A stretch of DNA of 33,105 nt, from NCBI RefSeq assembly GCF_010672085.1, contig NZ_JAAHHT010000090.1:1-33105 (forward strand), written 5' to 3'. The DNA comes from Okeania sp. SIO3I5 (GTDB lineage: Bacteria; Cyanobacteriota; Cyanobacteriia; Cyanobacteriales; Microcoleaceae). The notes below the pieces were generated by a model, which was not told the origin of the DNA, searched no databases, and worked only from the letters and a program-made list of their open reading frames with translations. The first letter of the stretch is position 1, and the number at the start of each line of letters is the position of its first letter. Shown piece by piece: positions 15,541-24,774 of this stretch. The translations under genes and the position numbers were made by a program.

Positions 15541-16620
15541 TTATGTTTCCCCCTCTTTCAACCAACGCTCTTTATTAAACTCGTAAATTTCTTTGAGAAT
15601 TTCTTTAACATCGTATTTCATCTTCCAGTTAGGATAGTGGCTGCTAAATTTGCCATTATCACTAATCCACCAAATATGATCCCCAATACGATTAGCTTCA
15701 GCATAAGTGGAATTTAACTTCTGCCCCGCAATCTCCTGACACATTTGGGTAGCCTCCAACATCGAACAGTTACTATGTCGTCCGCCACCAGTATTGTAAA
15801 CTTCGGCCACCCGTGGGGCTTGAAAAAATTCATAAAACGCTTTAATCAAATCCTCGCTGTGAATATTGTCCCGGACTTGTTTTCCCTTATAACCATAAAT
15901 AGTATAAGGTTTGCCTGTCACTGTACATTTCATTAAATAGGCTAAAAACCCATGTAATTGAGTGCCAGAATGGTTTGGCCCTGTCAGACATCCCCCACGA
16001 AAACAAGCCGTAGGCATATTAAAATAGCGTCCGTATTCCTGTACCAGAACATCAGCAGCAACTTTAGATGCCCCAAACAAACTGTGCAGGCAATTATCTA
16101 TGGACATATCCTCACGAATGCCAGGTTCATAAGTATGGCCTTGTTCGATTTCCCAGCGAGTTTCTAATTCTACCAGAGGCAAGCGGTTGGGGGTATCACC
16201 GTAAACTTTATTAGTTGAAGTAAAAATAAAAGGTGCTTCTGGAGCATAATTGCGAGTAGCATCCAGAAGATTTAAAGTGCCATTGGCGTTAACAGTAAAA
16301 TCCATTTGCGGATCTTTAGCAGCCCAATCGTGGGAAGGTTGGGCTGCAGTATGAATGATTAATTTTAGGTTGGAATTGTATTCTTGAAAAGTCTTATTTA
16401 TTGCTTCCGTATCTCGAATATCAATATTGAGATGGCGATATTTTCCAGCTAAAGATTTTTCTAATCTTTCTCGGTTCCAGGATGTCGAAGCATCTTTTCC
16501 AAAAAAGACTTGGCGCATATTATTGTCAATTCCTACAATATCTAAGCCTTTTTCAGCAAAGAATTTAGAAGCTTCCGAACCAATTAAGCCTGCTGAACCG
16601 GTAATAATAGCAACGCTCAC
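15541..16620 (-). CDS. SDR epimerase, CDP-paratose 2-epimerase-like
   Basis: A 359-residue extended short-chain dehydrogenase. The NAD-binding GSAGLIG (8-14), a TSTNKVYGD strand and the [13 protein letters not shown] segment match CDP-paratose/CDP-tyvelose epimerase relatives. The catalytic YxxxK position reads F182-G-A-S-K186, so Tyr is replaced by Phe. I recall this Phe in some cyanobacterial homologues, but here it means either another residue does the acid/base step or the reaction differs. GTG start, with AAGGAG six bases before it. It is coupled to the GT26 gene and lies 71 bp after a GT4 gene, so it probably makes a nucleotide-sugar donor for this polysaccharide. The true substrate is unknown. 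Confidence 0.88.
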   Translation of the reverse strand: MSVAIITGSAGLIGSEASKFFAEKGLDIVGIDNNMRQVFFGKDASTSWNRERLEKSLAGKYRHLNIDIRDTEAINKTFQEYNSNLKLIIHTAAQPSHDWAAKDPQMDFTVNANGTLNLLDATRNYAPEAPFIFTSTNKVYGDTPNRLPLVELETRWEIEQGHTYEPGIREDMSIDNCLHSLFGASKVAADVLVQEYGRYFNMPTACFRGGCLTGPNHSGTQLHGFLAYLMKCTVTGKPYTIYGYKGKQVRDNIHSEDLIKAFYEFFQAPRVAEVYNTGGGRHSNCSMLEATQMCQEIAGQKLNSTYAEANRIGDHIWWISDNGKFSSHYPNWKMKYDVKEILKEIYEFNKERWLKEGET

Positions 16621-16691
16621 TCTCTTCTCCTTATTGTTTAAAAACTTTGGCTATTTTCAAGTAGTAGAAATCAAAAATGCACCCTTATTTA

Positions 16692-17855
16692 TTATTTATT
16701 AACTAAATTTTGATAAATTCTCATAAGTTGACGATAGTTTTCTTCTGGGGTATATTTAGCTTCAAACTCAGCCCTGGCCTTCCTACGCATTTGCATCAGT
16801 TCTTCAGGATGAGTATGAGCATATTCTATCTGTCTAATTAAATCTTGTCGATCCCCCGGGCGAAACAACAAGCCAGTGTGGCCTGATTCAACTAATTCAG
16901 CGATCGCTCCAATATTAGCAGCAATTACAGGAGTTCCTTTAGCAAAAGCCTCAACTGCCACCCGCCCAAAAGTTTCATACCATTCTGAAGAAAAAATTAG
17001 AAACTTCGCTTCTCCCATAAGTTCGTAGACTTCTGGCAAGGGACGTCGCCCCAACCATTCCACTTCAGGAATTCTCAAAGCTGCTTCTTGCACCATTTCT
17101 GCTAAAGGTCCATCACCCACAATCTTTAGAGGAATCTTTTCTTGTAAAAGCTCCCATGCTCCTAAAACAGTATCAAGTCCTTTTTCCCTGGAAAGCCGAC
17201 CAACAAACAGAGCATAACCACCACTACCCGCACCAGGGCCAGGGTCAGACAAAACAAAGTTAGGCTTAACAACAATCTTGTTAGATGGCAAACCCCCCTC
17301 AATCAACTTCTGGGATGCAAACTCTGTCAAAGTAATGTAAACATCCACCATTTTTTCCCAAGTGGCCATAATCCGGTGTACTGTCAGCATTGCGGCCACT
17401 ACAGCAGTGGTAGGCCTACTATCTCGATAACAAGCGTGAAGCACCCCAGGCCAAGGAACAAACTTGCCCAAACAATCCTCGCAAACCCTCCCTTCTCGGA
17501 AAAACTGAGAATTGGGACATAGCAGGCGGTAGTTTCGGATAGTCTGAACTACAGGTACTCCTTCTGCTTTTGCAGCATAATACACTGAAGGAGAGATTAA
17601 GGGAAAAAAATTCTGGACATGAATCAGATCGTAATTGCCCTTTCTCAAGAGATTTCTGACAGTTTTATAACTTTCCACTGACCAAATAGTTCTGAAGGCA
17701 AGCTGCAGTTTGCCCAAGGTAGGGACACGCTTGTTATTTTCTTCATAAACATCAACATGATGTCCTTTTGCTCGAAGCAAACGCTCTTCTGTCTCCCGAG
17801 ACTCATCTTCTCCACCACGAATTTGATAGAGATTATGTATGCTTAGAATCCGCAT
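16692..17855 (-). CDS. Glycosyltransferase family 4 (first of three)
   Basis: GT-B fold retaining glycosyltransferase. N-terminal IHNLYQIRGGEDE is the acceptor side with a Gly-rich loop. FVGRLSREKGLD starts the donor-binding half, and the family E-x7-E motif is E298-E306 (ETFGRVAVE) in the numbering from the TTG (E294-E302 from the ATG). A cysteine cluster (CPN...CEDC...C) lies in the middle of the acceptor half, as in many GT4 enzymes of the same branch. The frame could begin at a TTG at 17867, but ATG 17855 gives the normal MRILSIHN start. Noticeably richer in G+C than the genes at 22-27 kb. Adds one sugar to the repeat unit; sugar and linkage unknown. Confidence 0.93.
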   Translation of the reverse strand: MRILSIHNLYQIRGGEDESRETEERLLRAKGHHVDVYEENNKRVPTLGKLQLAFRTIWSVESYKTVRNLLRKGNYDLIHVQNFFPLISPSVYYAAKAEGVPVVQTIRNYRLLCPNSQFFREGRVCEDCLGKFVPWPGVLHACYRDSRPTTAVVAAMLTVHRIMATWEKMVDVYITLTEFASQKLIEGGLPSNKIVVKPNFVLSDPGPGAGSGGYALFVGRLSREKGLDTVLGAWELLQEKIPLKIVGDGPLAEMVQEAALRIPEVEWLGRRPLPEVYELMGEAKFLIFSSEWYETFGRVAVEAFAKGTPVIAANIGAIAELVESGHTGLLFRPGDRQDLIRQIEYAHTHPEELMQMRRKARAEFEAKYTPEENYRQLMRIYQNLVNK

Positions 17856-17877
17856 AATTGCATCCAATAATCGTGTT

Positions 17878-19032
17878 TTATTTACTCATATTAGAGCTAG
17901 CTAATATTTGTTTATACTCTTCTAATGCCGTACTAGCAATTTGCTGCCAATGCAAATTTTCCAGTACATAACGTCTTCCTGCCATACCCATTTCCTGCCA
18001 CTCCGAACGACATTCTAAAAGTTTCTCCAAGCCATTTTTTATACTAACTATTTCTGACTTGACAACTACACCACAACCACTTAAGCTAACGTGTGGTGCA
18101 ATTCCTCCAACCTCAGAAACTAATAAAACTCTACCAGCTAGCATTGCTTCTAATGCAGACAACCCAAAACCTTCAAAACGTGAAGGAAGGCAAAATATAT
18201 CGTAGTTAATAATTATTGAACTAGGAGAAACCCGAAAATCTGGTTTTAAAAAAGATAATTTTTCTGAAATGCCAAGTTTTTCCCCCTTCTTTTCGAGCAT
18301 TTTTCTGTCTCCCCAATCCGGTCCTTGAATCGTCAGATGAGCATCTATATTTTTTTCTATAACAATTTGAGCAAAGGCTTCCAATAGTAGATCGAGTCCT
18401 TTATTATAATAATCTATTCGACCTAAAAATAATAGTTTGGGAGGACTATTTTTCCGCCACTGCAATTTTGACTCGGGTAAAACATCTTCAGGATGAAAGC
18501 CATTGGGGACTTCGATAACAGGTGTCTTAATCCTCAAGCGACGTAAAAATTCCCCGTGACGAATATCTAATACTTGTATGGCTTTTGCTTGCCTCAACAT
18601 AGAGCTTTCGAGAAGATACCAGTAAGGCCATTTCAAGTGTGCATTTTTGCTAAAAATAGAAGGATGATAGGGGTCGTGAGGGCAGGCCAAATAAGGAATT
18701 TGCAACTTTTTTAAAAAACGAGACAAAACATAAACGCTAGGATGAAATACAGCGTTAAGAATTACCAAATCTGAGGGATATTGTTCGATGTAAAGCTTTA
18801 ATTTATTTGACACAAAAAAAAGCTTGTCATTCTTTAATTTATTAGCAAAACATCGAATTTCAACTCCTTTATCGGTTTGACAATAACTATCTCGATCGCC
18901 TTCACAGAAAATAGTTACTTTAACCCCACATTCTTGTAAGCCATCAGCCAGACCATCTACAGCTTTACTTATGCCTCTATCTAAGGGTTTGCCATTTGGT
19001 GGGAATACTTTCACATAAAAATAAATACGCAT
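17878..19032 (-). CDS. Glycosyltransferase family 4 (second of three)
   Basis: GT-B fold enzyme of about 384 residues. The donor half begins with LLFLGRIDYYNKGLDLLLEAF; the usual E-x7-E region reads SRFEGFGLSALEAMLAGR. ATG 19032 is preferred over the in-frame TTG just before it. It follows the GT4 gene at 19042 by 9 bp and precedes the next by 22 bp, so the three GT4 genes form one tight block and are very probably co-transcribed. Cytosolic or membrane-associated repeat-unit assembly is inferred; no sugar specificity can be read. Confidence 0.92.
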   Translation of the reverse strand: MRIYFYVKVFPPNGKPLDRGISKAVDGLADGLQECGVKVTIFCEGDRDSYCQTDKGVEIRCFANKLKNDKLFFVSNKLKLYIEQYPSDLVILNAVFHPSVYVLSRFLKKLQIPYLACPHDPYHPSIFSKNAHLKWPYWYLLESSMLRQAKAIQVLDIRHGEFLRRLRIKTPVIEVPNGFHPEDVLPESKLQWRKNSPPKLLFLGRIDYYNKGLDLLLEAFAQIVIEKNIDAHLTIQGPDWGDRKMLEKKGEKLGISEKLSFLKPDFRVSPSSIIINYDIFCLPSRFEGFGLSALEAMLAGRVLLVSEVGGIAPHVSLSGCGVVVKSEIVSIKNGLEKLLECRSEWQEMGMAGRRYVLENLHWQQIASTALEEYKQILASSNMSK

Positions 19033-19041
19033 CAATCATTG

Positions 19042-20271
19042 TTACTTTGAGGATTTTTCTTGGATTTCCTGATAAATATCAGCTAATAATTTCCCTTTAG
19101 ATTCCCAATTATATAGCTCTTTAATTCTACTTTGAGCAGCTAATCCCATACGAAGTCGTAGTTCTGCTTCCTTAGATAAACAAGTCATAGCATCAGCTAA
19201 TTTACTTACCGTATCAATTATTTCATTAGCAGCTACTTTGAAGCCAGTCTCTTCAGTCACCATAGTAGCTGGTCCTCCCAAGTCTAGACAAACCACTGGA
19301 AGACTGGATGCCATTGCCTCCAAGCAAACAAATCCTCCTGAATCGTGCAGACTGGGATGAACCAGCACGTGGCACTCTCCTAGCTTATTTAAAGTTTCCT
19401 GCCGTGGAAGCTTTCCCCAAAATGTGACTTGAGAGCTAATCCCTAATTTTTCTACCTGTTGTTCAAGTCGTTTTCGTTCGGGGCCATCACCGACAATCCA
19501 ATATTCTGCTTCGTTTAGTTTGGCCGAAGCAAATGCCTCCAAACCAAGATTAAACCCCTTCCAGTGTAAAAGACGTCCAATACTTATGAACCTAATTGGA
19601 AAATCCGGCGCACTGGGTAAATTTCCAAGTTGCTCTATTTCTTGGTAATTTAGCCCGCATTGTCCAACAACCTCAACTTTTCTAACATTGAGAACCTGCA
19701 AGCGTGCTGCCGTTTCTTTAGTAGTAGCCAATGCTAAAACGCTGTGTTTGGCTGTTTGATGCACAAACCAGTCGCGTTCTGCCACCCAACGAGCTATGTC
19801 TCGCAGTGTTTCGTAAGTCTTTTGCCGAAGGGTAAAAGCTTGCCAGAAAGTCTGTGGTGTTGATTCTCCCCCTCCTACTGGTCCCCAAATAAAGGGAACA
19901 GGAAGTAAGGCAATGAAGCTTGGAGACCAATACTTAACGTAGGTTACATGGTGCATCAAGTCAAAGTTAATCTCGCGGTGCAGTTTTTTAACTACGAAGT
20001 AGATTCCTATTTGCCAGAGGTAGTAGTGTAGTTGCACCCCTCGCAGTTCTTTGTTCCACCATGTGGCCCAAGATGGAAAGTCATAATATACAAATTGGAG
20101 ATTAGGATTGGGGTGTTTGGCTAGTTCTGCTTCAATACTGGGACGATTATCTTCTCTAGTTATGGCCCAAATCTGATGATATTTGGTCATTTGCTGGACT
20201 ACGTTCCAGCCAACTCCAGGCTCAGACCCCTCGTTAGGCCGGCAAGCGTAGGTAGACAGAAGGACTCTCAT
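19042..20271 (-). CDS. Glycosyltransferase family 4 (third of three)
   Basis: 409 residues. N-terminal STYACRPNEGSEPGVGWN is typical of a GT4 branch with the acceptor loop GSEPGVGW; IWGPVGGGEST follows. The donor half carries ISIGRLLHWKGFNLGLEAF, and HDSGGFVCLEAMASSLPVV replaces the plain E-x7-E pattern: the first Glu position is Asp/Ser, the second Glu is kept. ATG start. It is the first intact gene downstream of the broken fkbM. Role: addition of one sugar in the cytosol; specificity unknown. Confidence 0.92.
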   Translation of the reverse strand: MRVLLSTYACRPNEGSEPGVGWNVVQQMTKYHQIWAITREDNRPSIEAELAKHPNPNLQFVYYDFPSWATWWNKELRGVQLHYYLWQIGIYFVVKKLHREINFDLMHHVTYVKYWSPSFIALLPVPFIWGPVGGGESTPQTFWQAFTLRQKTYETLRDIARWVAERDWFVHQTAKHSVLALATTKETAARLQVLNVRKVEVVGQCGLNYQEIEQLGNLPSAPDFPIRFISIGRLLHWKGFNLGLEAFASAKLNEAEYWIVGDGPERKRLEQQVEKLGISSQVTFWGKLPRQETLNKLGECHVLVHPSLHDSGGFVCLEAMASSLPVVCLDLGGPATMVTEETGFKVAANEIIDTVSKLADAMTCLSKEAELRLRMGLAAQSRIKELYNWESKGKLLADIYQEIQEKSSK

Positions 20272-20361
20272 AAGTAACTTACCTTTTTACAAAATAAAGA
20301 AGGTCTTTAAGAAATGGGGTTTACTTGGAAAAACTTATTGCATTGGTGCTAAATAAGCTAG

Positions 20362-20486
20362 GGTCTGTCATCAATTAGAGGTTAAACGCTTTGTCAGTCA
20401 AAGTTTTTAGCGTCTGAAGTATTTCTTGACCTAGCATCCCAAAACTCTTGCCATGTATATCTTTCAGATTTAATTGATGACACGCT
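20362..20486. mobile_element. 125-bp inverted-repeat element inside fkbM remnant
   Basis: Ends GGTCTGTCATCAATTA (20362-20377, reading inward) and TAATTGATGACACGCT (20471-20486) are inverted repeats matching over about 13 of 16 bases, flanked on both sides by CTAG (20358-20361, 20487-20490), a likely target duplication. No coding capacity. It resembles end sequences of IS5-type elements. It supplies the last 37 codons and the stop of the fkbM remnant. Confidence 0.78.
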
Positions 20487-20818
20487 CTAGCAACTATCGT
20501 ATAAATTCCAAAATTAGCTCCTCCATCTACAAACACCTTTCCAGGTGAAAGAACTTGCTCCAAATAAGCTAACTCTGGTTCGTAGTCTTCTCGCAGAACA
20601 AAAACCCCTGTAGACCCTGCCGCTGTAAACTTGGGAGGTAAGAAAAAATTGCATCCCCACTTCTGTAATTTTATAGTTTTTGGAATTCCTAACTGACAAT
20701 TTACTGCCCAATAGAACAGACGCCAAATTGTTTCTAATGGCGCTTTTTTAAATGCTGCATGACCTTTGAGATAATTCCATTTTGCTCTGAGGTACTTGAA
20801 GTCTAAGTTATCTATCAT
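20375..20818 (-). pseudogene. FkbM-family methyltransferase, truncated
   Basis: The intact part covers the N-terminal region of a SAM-dependent FkbM methyltransferase up to motif I, VFVDGGANFGIYTIVA (about 95-110 from the ATG at 20818). The reading frame then runs into the 125-bp element and ends after about 37 unrelated residues, so motifs after SAM-binding motif I are missing. If the element and one CTAG are removed, the frame continues as ASLFSTNAISFSK and stops. The ISF there matches the next conserved strand of the family, so the gene was also cut or deleted further 3'. Total about 147 residues against the usual 240-290. Probably non-functional. The frame could also open at an upstream start at 20845. 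Confidence 0.85.
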
Positions 20819-20845
20819 TGTTAAATATGAAAATCTAGAATGCAA

Positions 20846-21020
20846 AAGAGCTTTAACTCAAAAACAATAAATCTAGCATGAGACTTTGGAGGTTACAAAT
20901 ATTTTTTGCCAAAGAGTTGAATGCATGCCATGATTGTGCGGAAAACTAACTAGATAAAATCTAGTTTAAAAGTTGAGGCATTTTGGGAAGAGAATTTTCA
21001 GCAAAAGAGCAACCCAATCA
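20846..21020. other. Spacer upstream of broken fkbM
   Basis: No gene or clear site seen. Confidence 0.4.
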
Positions 21021-21887
21021 CTATTTATTCTCTCGTAGAAAGTTAGATGTCAATTCTATCATCCATCGAGCTATTTTCACCCCAAACAACAATGACCCTA
21101 AAACATTTCCATACTTTTCCGTATGGTAGAAGAACCTACTAGGCATGTAATATGGAGATTTTTTAGTCCAAAATAAGCTCTTGAATGCTGCTACAGGGGT
21201 AACATTCGGTTTTATATAGTTTTTAACTTTATGAACTTGACGAACAGGACCTACAAGATTAACCTTTACATCCCCTAAAATACAAGCTTTAAATCCAGAA
21301 CGAGTTGCCTTTAAGGTATATGTATCATCTCCCGAATACTGTGGAAACCTCTTGGCATTTGGTGGTCCTATTTTGCTGAAAACTGACCTGGGAATTACCG
21401 TACACCAGCCACACATTCCCTCAACAAATATTTTTTCACCAGGACTAGCAGAATAAGTTTTTCTCCCCCTAAAACCATTATCTTCTATTTTTTTTTCGTC
21501 AAGGTTATAGCAGGTCGGACTTACAATTGTATCAGGATTTTTGCTGGCAAATTCTATTAAGAATGGTAAGGTATTTACCTCCGGCAAAGAATCATCATTT
21601 AGCCAAATAAAGTATTCTGCACCCTTTTCGTAAGCATATTCCATTCCTGTAGTGATCGCTCCTGTCCACCACAAATCTCCATCTCCGGGCAATACTATTA
21701 CATCTGGATATTGAGCGTTAATCTCTTCGGTAGTTCCATCTGTGGAACCATCATCTATTACTACAATATGATATTTTTGGCGATCGCCTGTTTTTGTCAG
21801 ATTTTCAAGACACCCAAGGGTCAGATGCTTGCGATTATGAACTGGTATGATGATATAAACCGATTCTTTTTCTTCAAAGTTTGACAT
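21021..21887 (-). CDS. Glycosyltransferase family 2
   Basis: A 288-residue GT-A enzyme from ATG 21887. IIIPVHNR opens the nucleotide-binding fold, VVIDDGSTDGT holds the first Asp pair (D45, D46), and WLNDDS the metal-binding DxD-like pair (D98, D99). FSKIGPP, then YSGDD, lie in the acceptor part. It is shaped like rhamnosyl/galactosyl-type GT2 enzymes with no membrane helix. A TTG nine bases upstream is a possible but poorer start. A decayed copy of its first 36 codons sits at 23442-23549. It adds one sugar to the repeat unit; specificity unknown. Confidence 0.92.
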   Translation of the reverse strand: MSNFEEKESVYIIIPVHNRKHLTLGCLENLTKTGDRQKYHIVVIDDGSTDGTTEEINAQYPDVIVLPGDGDLWWTGAITTGMEYAYEKGAEYFIWLNDDSLPEVNTLPFLIEFASKNPDTIVSPTCYNLDEKKIEDNGFRGRKTYSASPGEKIFVEGMCGWCTVIPRSVFSKIGPPNAKRFPQYSGDDTYTLKATRSGFKACILGDVKVNLVGPVRQVHKVKNYIKPNVTPVAAFKSLFWTKKSPYYMPSRFFYHTEKYGNVLGSLLFGVKIARWMIELTSNFLRENK

Positions 21888-22354
21888 ACCTACCAATTTT
21901 TAACAACAATAATTAAGTAATCTGCACCCGATTGAGAATCAGTCTAGCCCAAATTTACTATATAAGAGACTGTCTCTAAAAGGAATATTAAATCCAGGCG
22001 TAGGGTTGATTAGGTGATAATAACTATGAATCGTAGCCAAAATTTAAGTTGACGCCATAATCCACCCAACATTAAGCACTTTAAAAGTCTTCATCTTTAG
22101 TTGACAAACACTCTCTAAGAGTTTCAGGATTTTAGGAAAGAAAACATTATAAACCTTTACTGACAAAGATTTTCGCCATTTTTATGTTTGATTCCCAACA
22201 ACTCTAATGAATCAGACTTTCCCGATTAATTAGTTAAAAAATACGTTTTATTTCCTCCTATATTATCAGAATACCCATTGGCAACAAATTACAGAAAGAT
22301 TTTTTTCGCTCAAACAAAAAGGTTAATTTTCTTGCAACTATGGCATCCCATTCC
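21888..22354. other. Spacer between GT2 and methyltransferase
   Basis: The part next to the GT2 gene (to about 21960) is duplicated at 23550-23620. Just beyond is a near-perfect palindrome AGAGACTGTCTCT (21965-21977), at the point where the two copies stop matching, so an insertion or rearrangement border lies here. No gene seen. Confidence 0.55.
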
Positions 22355-23284
22355 CTAACTAACTCTCCTCAAATATAAAGAGTTGCCTGCAAATTTAAAA
22401 TTTTCATAGGTACAAATAGATTGACATTTTTCCTTCAAAATATTTGAATTTCTAGTCATAAAGTAAATTGGTATAGTAACATTAAATTTTGAGTTAAACT
22501 GCATAAAAAGCTCTAAGTAATATTGTTCGTTCCAAAACCTTTTTTCTTTCACATACCAACTAAGAGGATAATGGTATGGTGAAAAAATATCGTGTATGTG
22601 AATATTGACTCCTGGTTTAATTTGAGGATAAATTTCTTCAAATAAATATTCTACATCACTACCGAATTTATAAACATGACTACTATCTACAAACAAAAAA
22701 TCGGATTCATCTAGAGATAAAAATGTTTCCTTAGAAACGTTTTGTAAGCTGTCGCGAATATTAACAAATTTAACTCCTTCAATTTCTTGAAATTCAAAAC
22801 GATTGTAAGGATCGATTGAAATAAATTCTGTAATTAATTGGGTTTCTTGATAATTTTTAGAAATAGCTGAAACGAATACAGAGGTGGAAGAGCCTTGTCC
22901 AATTTCAATTATTCGTTTTGGTTTCCAATCTCGGATTAAACAATATAAAGCAATTGCATCAACCCCTGAAAAGTAATAATTCTTTTCTTTATAACCATAT
23001 TTTGTGGATGTTTCGTAGAATTCATAACCCCATTTCTCAAGCATGGATACAATCTCTGCCTCTGCCTTGGGTAAAACTTTTTCTAAAAACGGTAAATTTC
23101 GAGGTTTATCGTGATATTTTTTATGTATTTCTTTAGTATTGGGAATTATCTCATAAAAGTGGTCTCCTACAACATGAAAACCTAGAGACTGAAATAAATT
23201 AAAGAGCTTTCTAGCTACATACCGTTGACCGCCATTTTTTTCATTAAGTAATTTATAAATTTTCTCTTTTGAAAGAAACGCCAT
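22355..23284 (-). CDS. Class I SAM-dependent methyltransferase (Methyltransf_24-like)
   Basis: 309 residues from ATG 23284. The SAM-binding motif I reads IIEIGQGSSTSVF (about 125-137), the acidic strand-2 end is ISIDPYNRF, and FLFVDSSHVYKFGSDV with NIHIHDIFSPY gives the later Rossmann strands. The N-terminal 90 residues are a helical region with no named domain. A GGATAAAT-type ribosome site precedes the ATG; a longer frame opens at 23308. A broken copy of the first two thirds lies at 23948-24523, and the matching starts support ATG 23284. Likely methylates a sugar of the polysaccharide; target inferred from context. Strongly AT-rich compared with the GT4 block. Confidence 0.85.
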   Translation of the reverse strand: MAFLSKEKIYKLLNEKNGGQRYVARKLFNLFQSLGFHVVGDHFYEIIPNTKEIHKKYHDKPRNLPFLEKVLPKAEAEIVSMLEKWGYEFYETSTKYGYKEKNYYFSGVDAIALYCLIRDWKPKRIIEIGQGSSTSVFVSAISKNYQETQLITEFISIDPYNRFEFQEIEGVKFVNIRDSLQNVSKETFLSLDESDFLFVDSSHVYKFGSDVEYLFEEIYPQIKPGVNIHIHDIFSPYHYPLSWYVKEKRFWNEQYYLELFMQFNSKFNVTIPIYFMTRNSNILKEKCQSICTYENFKFAGNSLYLRRVS

Positions 23285-23441
23285 AGATTTATCCTTATGT
23301 TTGATCAAATTACTGACTTACTTCATCAATCTTTATTGACAAAAAACTCGTTAGTCTAACAAGAACTTAAAAAATCCTCGTACAATTTTATATAAGCTTG
23401 GACTTAAACTTCGAGGGTAAATTCTTGTTCCACTTTTCCTC

Positions 23442-23549
23442 GCGATCGCCTGTTTTTGTGAGATTTTCAAGACACCCAAGGGTCAGATGCTTGCGATTAT
23501 GAACTGGTATGATTATATAAACCGATTCTTTTTCTTCAAAGTTTGACAC
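23442..23549 (-). pseudogene. Fragment of a GT2 gene (5' end)
   Basis: Near-identical to 21780-21887, the first 36 codons of the intact GT2 gene, with the start codon changed from ATG to GTG. Similarity continues upstream to about 23620. Downstream it stops exactly at the GCGATCGC octamer (23442-23449), which is also at 21780-21787 in the intact gene, after which the sequences are unrelated. It cannot make a working enzyme. Confidence 0.92.
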
Positions 23550-23619
23550 GCCCTACCAATTTTAACAAAAAAAATTAAGTAATTAGCACCCCATTGAGCA
23601 TCAGTCTAACTCAAATTTA

Positions 23620-23940
23620 CTATTTACCGCAACTATAGTTTTCTGGTGGAGAAGCAAATACCGATGTTTGTTCTTGACCAGTTAATTCTTGCCATTTCTT
23701 AAAATCTTCTCTATCTCTATTTCTTACACTAATCTGAAATACTTGCTAATTGTCTCGACTGTACCAAATATTACCATCTGATACTAAATTATTTACCAAG
23801 CCTTGTTCGTTAGGTTGAAGAAATAATTAACATCTGGTCAACTTTTTCCCCAACAATCATATTATTTCTTATTATTTCTTAAAACTCAATATCAGGAAGT
23901 AAATATATATATTTTTCTCCTGTTTCCCTTAAGGATAACA
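23620..23940 (-). pseudogene. Fragment of a beta-helix protein gene (3' end)
   Basis: On the minus strand the end reads KKWQELTGQEQTSVFASPP and stops at 23620-23622. It corresponds to the C terminus QEWQSIVGLDKESVFAKPQ of the intact beta-helix gene at 24876-26591. Further upstream FQISVRNRD matches FQIRDNRE, but an in-frame TAG (23746-23748) interrupts it. It comes from a diverged paralogue rather than a fresh copy, because identity is clearly lower than for the neighbouring fragments. Left border approximate. Confidence 0.82.
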
Positions 23941-23947
23941 ATCTTAT

Positions 23948-24523
23948 AGAGATAAAAATGTCTCCTTAGAAACGTTTTGTAAGCTGTCGCGAATATTAAC
24001 AAATTTCACTCCTTCAATTTCTTGAAATTCAAAACGATTGTAAGGATCGATGGAAATAAATTCTGTAATTAATTGGGTTTCTTGATAATTTTTAGAAATA
24101 GCTGAAACGAATACAGAGGTGGAAGAGCCTTGTCCAATTTCAATTATTCGTTTTGGTTTCTAATCTCGGATTAAACAATATAAAGCAATTGCATCAACCC
24201 CTGAAAAGTAGTAATTCTTTTCTTTATAACCATATTTTGTGGATGTTTCGTAGAATTCATAACCCCATTTCTCAAGGATAGATACAATCTCTGCCTCTCT
24301 CTGCCTTGGGTAAAACTTCTGCTAAAAACGGCAAATTTCGAGGTTCATCGTGATGTTTTTTATGTATTTCTTTAGTATTGGGAATTATCTCATAAAAGTG
24401 GTCTCCTACAACATGAAAACCTAGAGACTGAAATAGATTAAAGAGCTTTCTAGCTACATACCTTTGACCCGAATTTTTTTCATTAAGTAATTTATAAATT
24501 TTCTCTTTTGAAAGAAACGCCAT
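23948..24523 (-). pseudogene. Broken copy of the methyltransferase gene
   Basis: A high-identity copy of about 22710-23284 of the intact gene, beginning MAFLSKEK. It is disabled by a 4-bp CTCT insertion at about 24296-24303 (frameshift after roughly 75 codons) and by a TGG-to-TAG change at 24160-24162. It is cut off before the last third, where it joins the beta-helix fragment. Similarity also extends about 100 bp upstream of the start. Only an 83-residue product could be made. Confidence 0.93.
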
Positions 24524-24774
24524 AGATTTCTATTTGATAAAATTACTGAGTTAGTTAATCAATCTTTATTGATAAAGGATTATATACAAAAGGCTTTCTC
24601 ATCTAGGGAGAATTGAAAATCTCTTCATACAATTTTTCTTGATGATAATAATAGTTAGTTTGCGTTAAACATATTTTTAGACAAAAAAGCCTTTTAGTCA
24701 ATTTCATAATTTACCTTTAGTTTTCTGAATTATTTTCAAAGCCACAACTTATCAAAAACAACTCAAATACAATG
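24524..24774. other. Spacer upstream of the methyltransferase copy
   Basis: The first 100 bp match the upstream region of the intact methyltransferase gene (23285-23390), so the old promoter or leader was copied too. No gene seen. Confidence 0.5.

Noticed and set aside
15331-16702. Several plus-strand frames of 63-128 codons
   Set aside because: All are antisense to the GT26 and epimerase genes, which have strong motifs, and none has a start signal.
21965-21977. Palindrome AGAGACTGTCTCT considered as a transposon end
   Set aside because: No matching second end was found nearby; only kept as a note on a rearrangement border.
24272-24523. 83-codon frame considered as a real small protein
   Set aside because: It is the start of the broken methyltransferase copy, ended by the 4-bp insertion.
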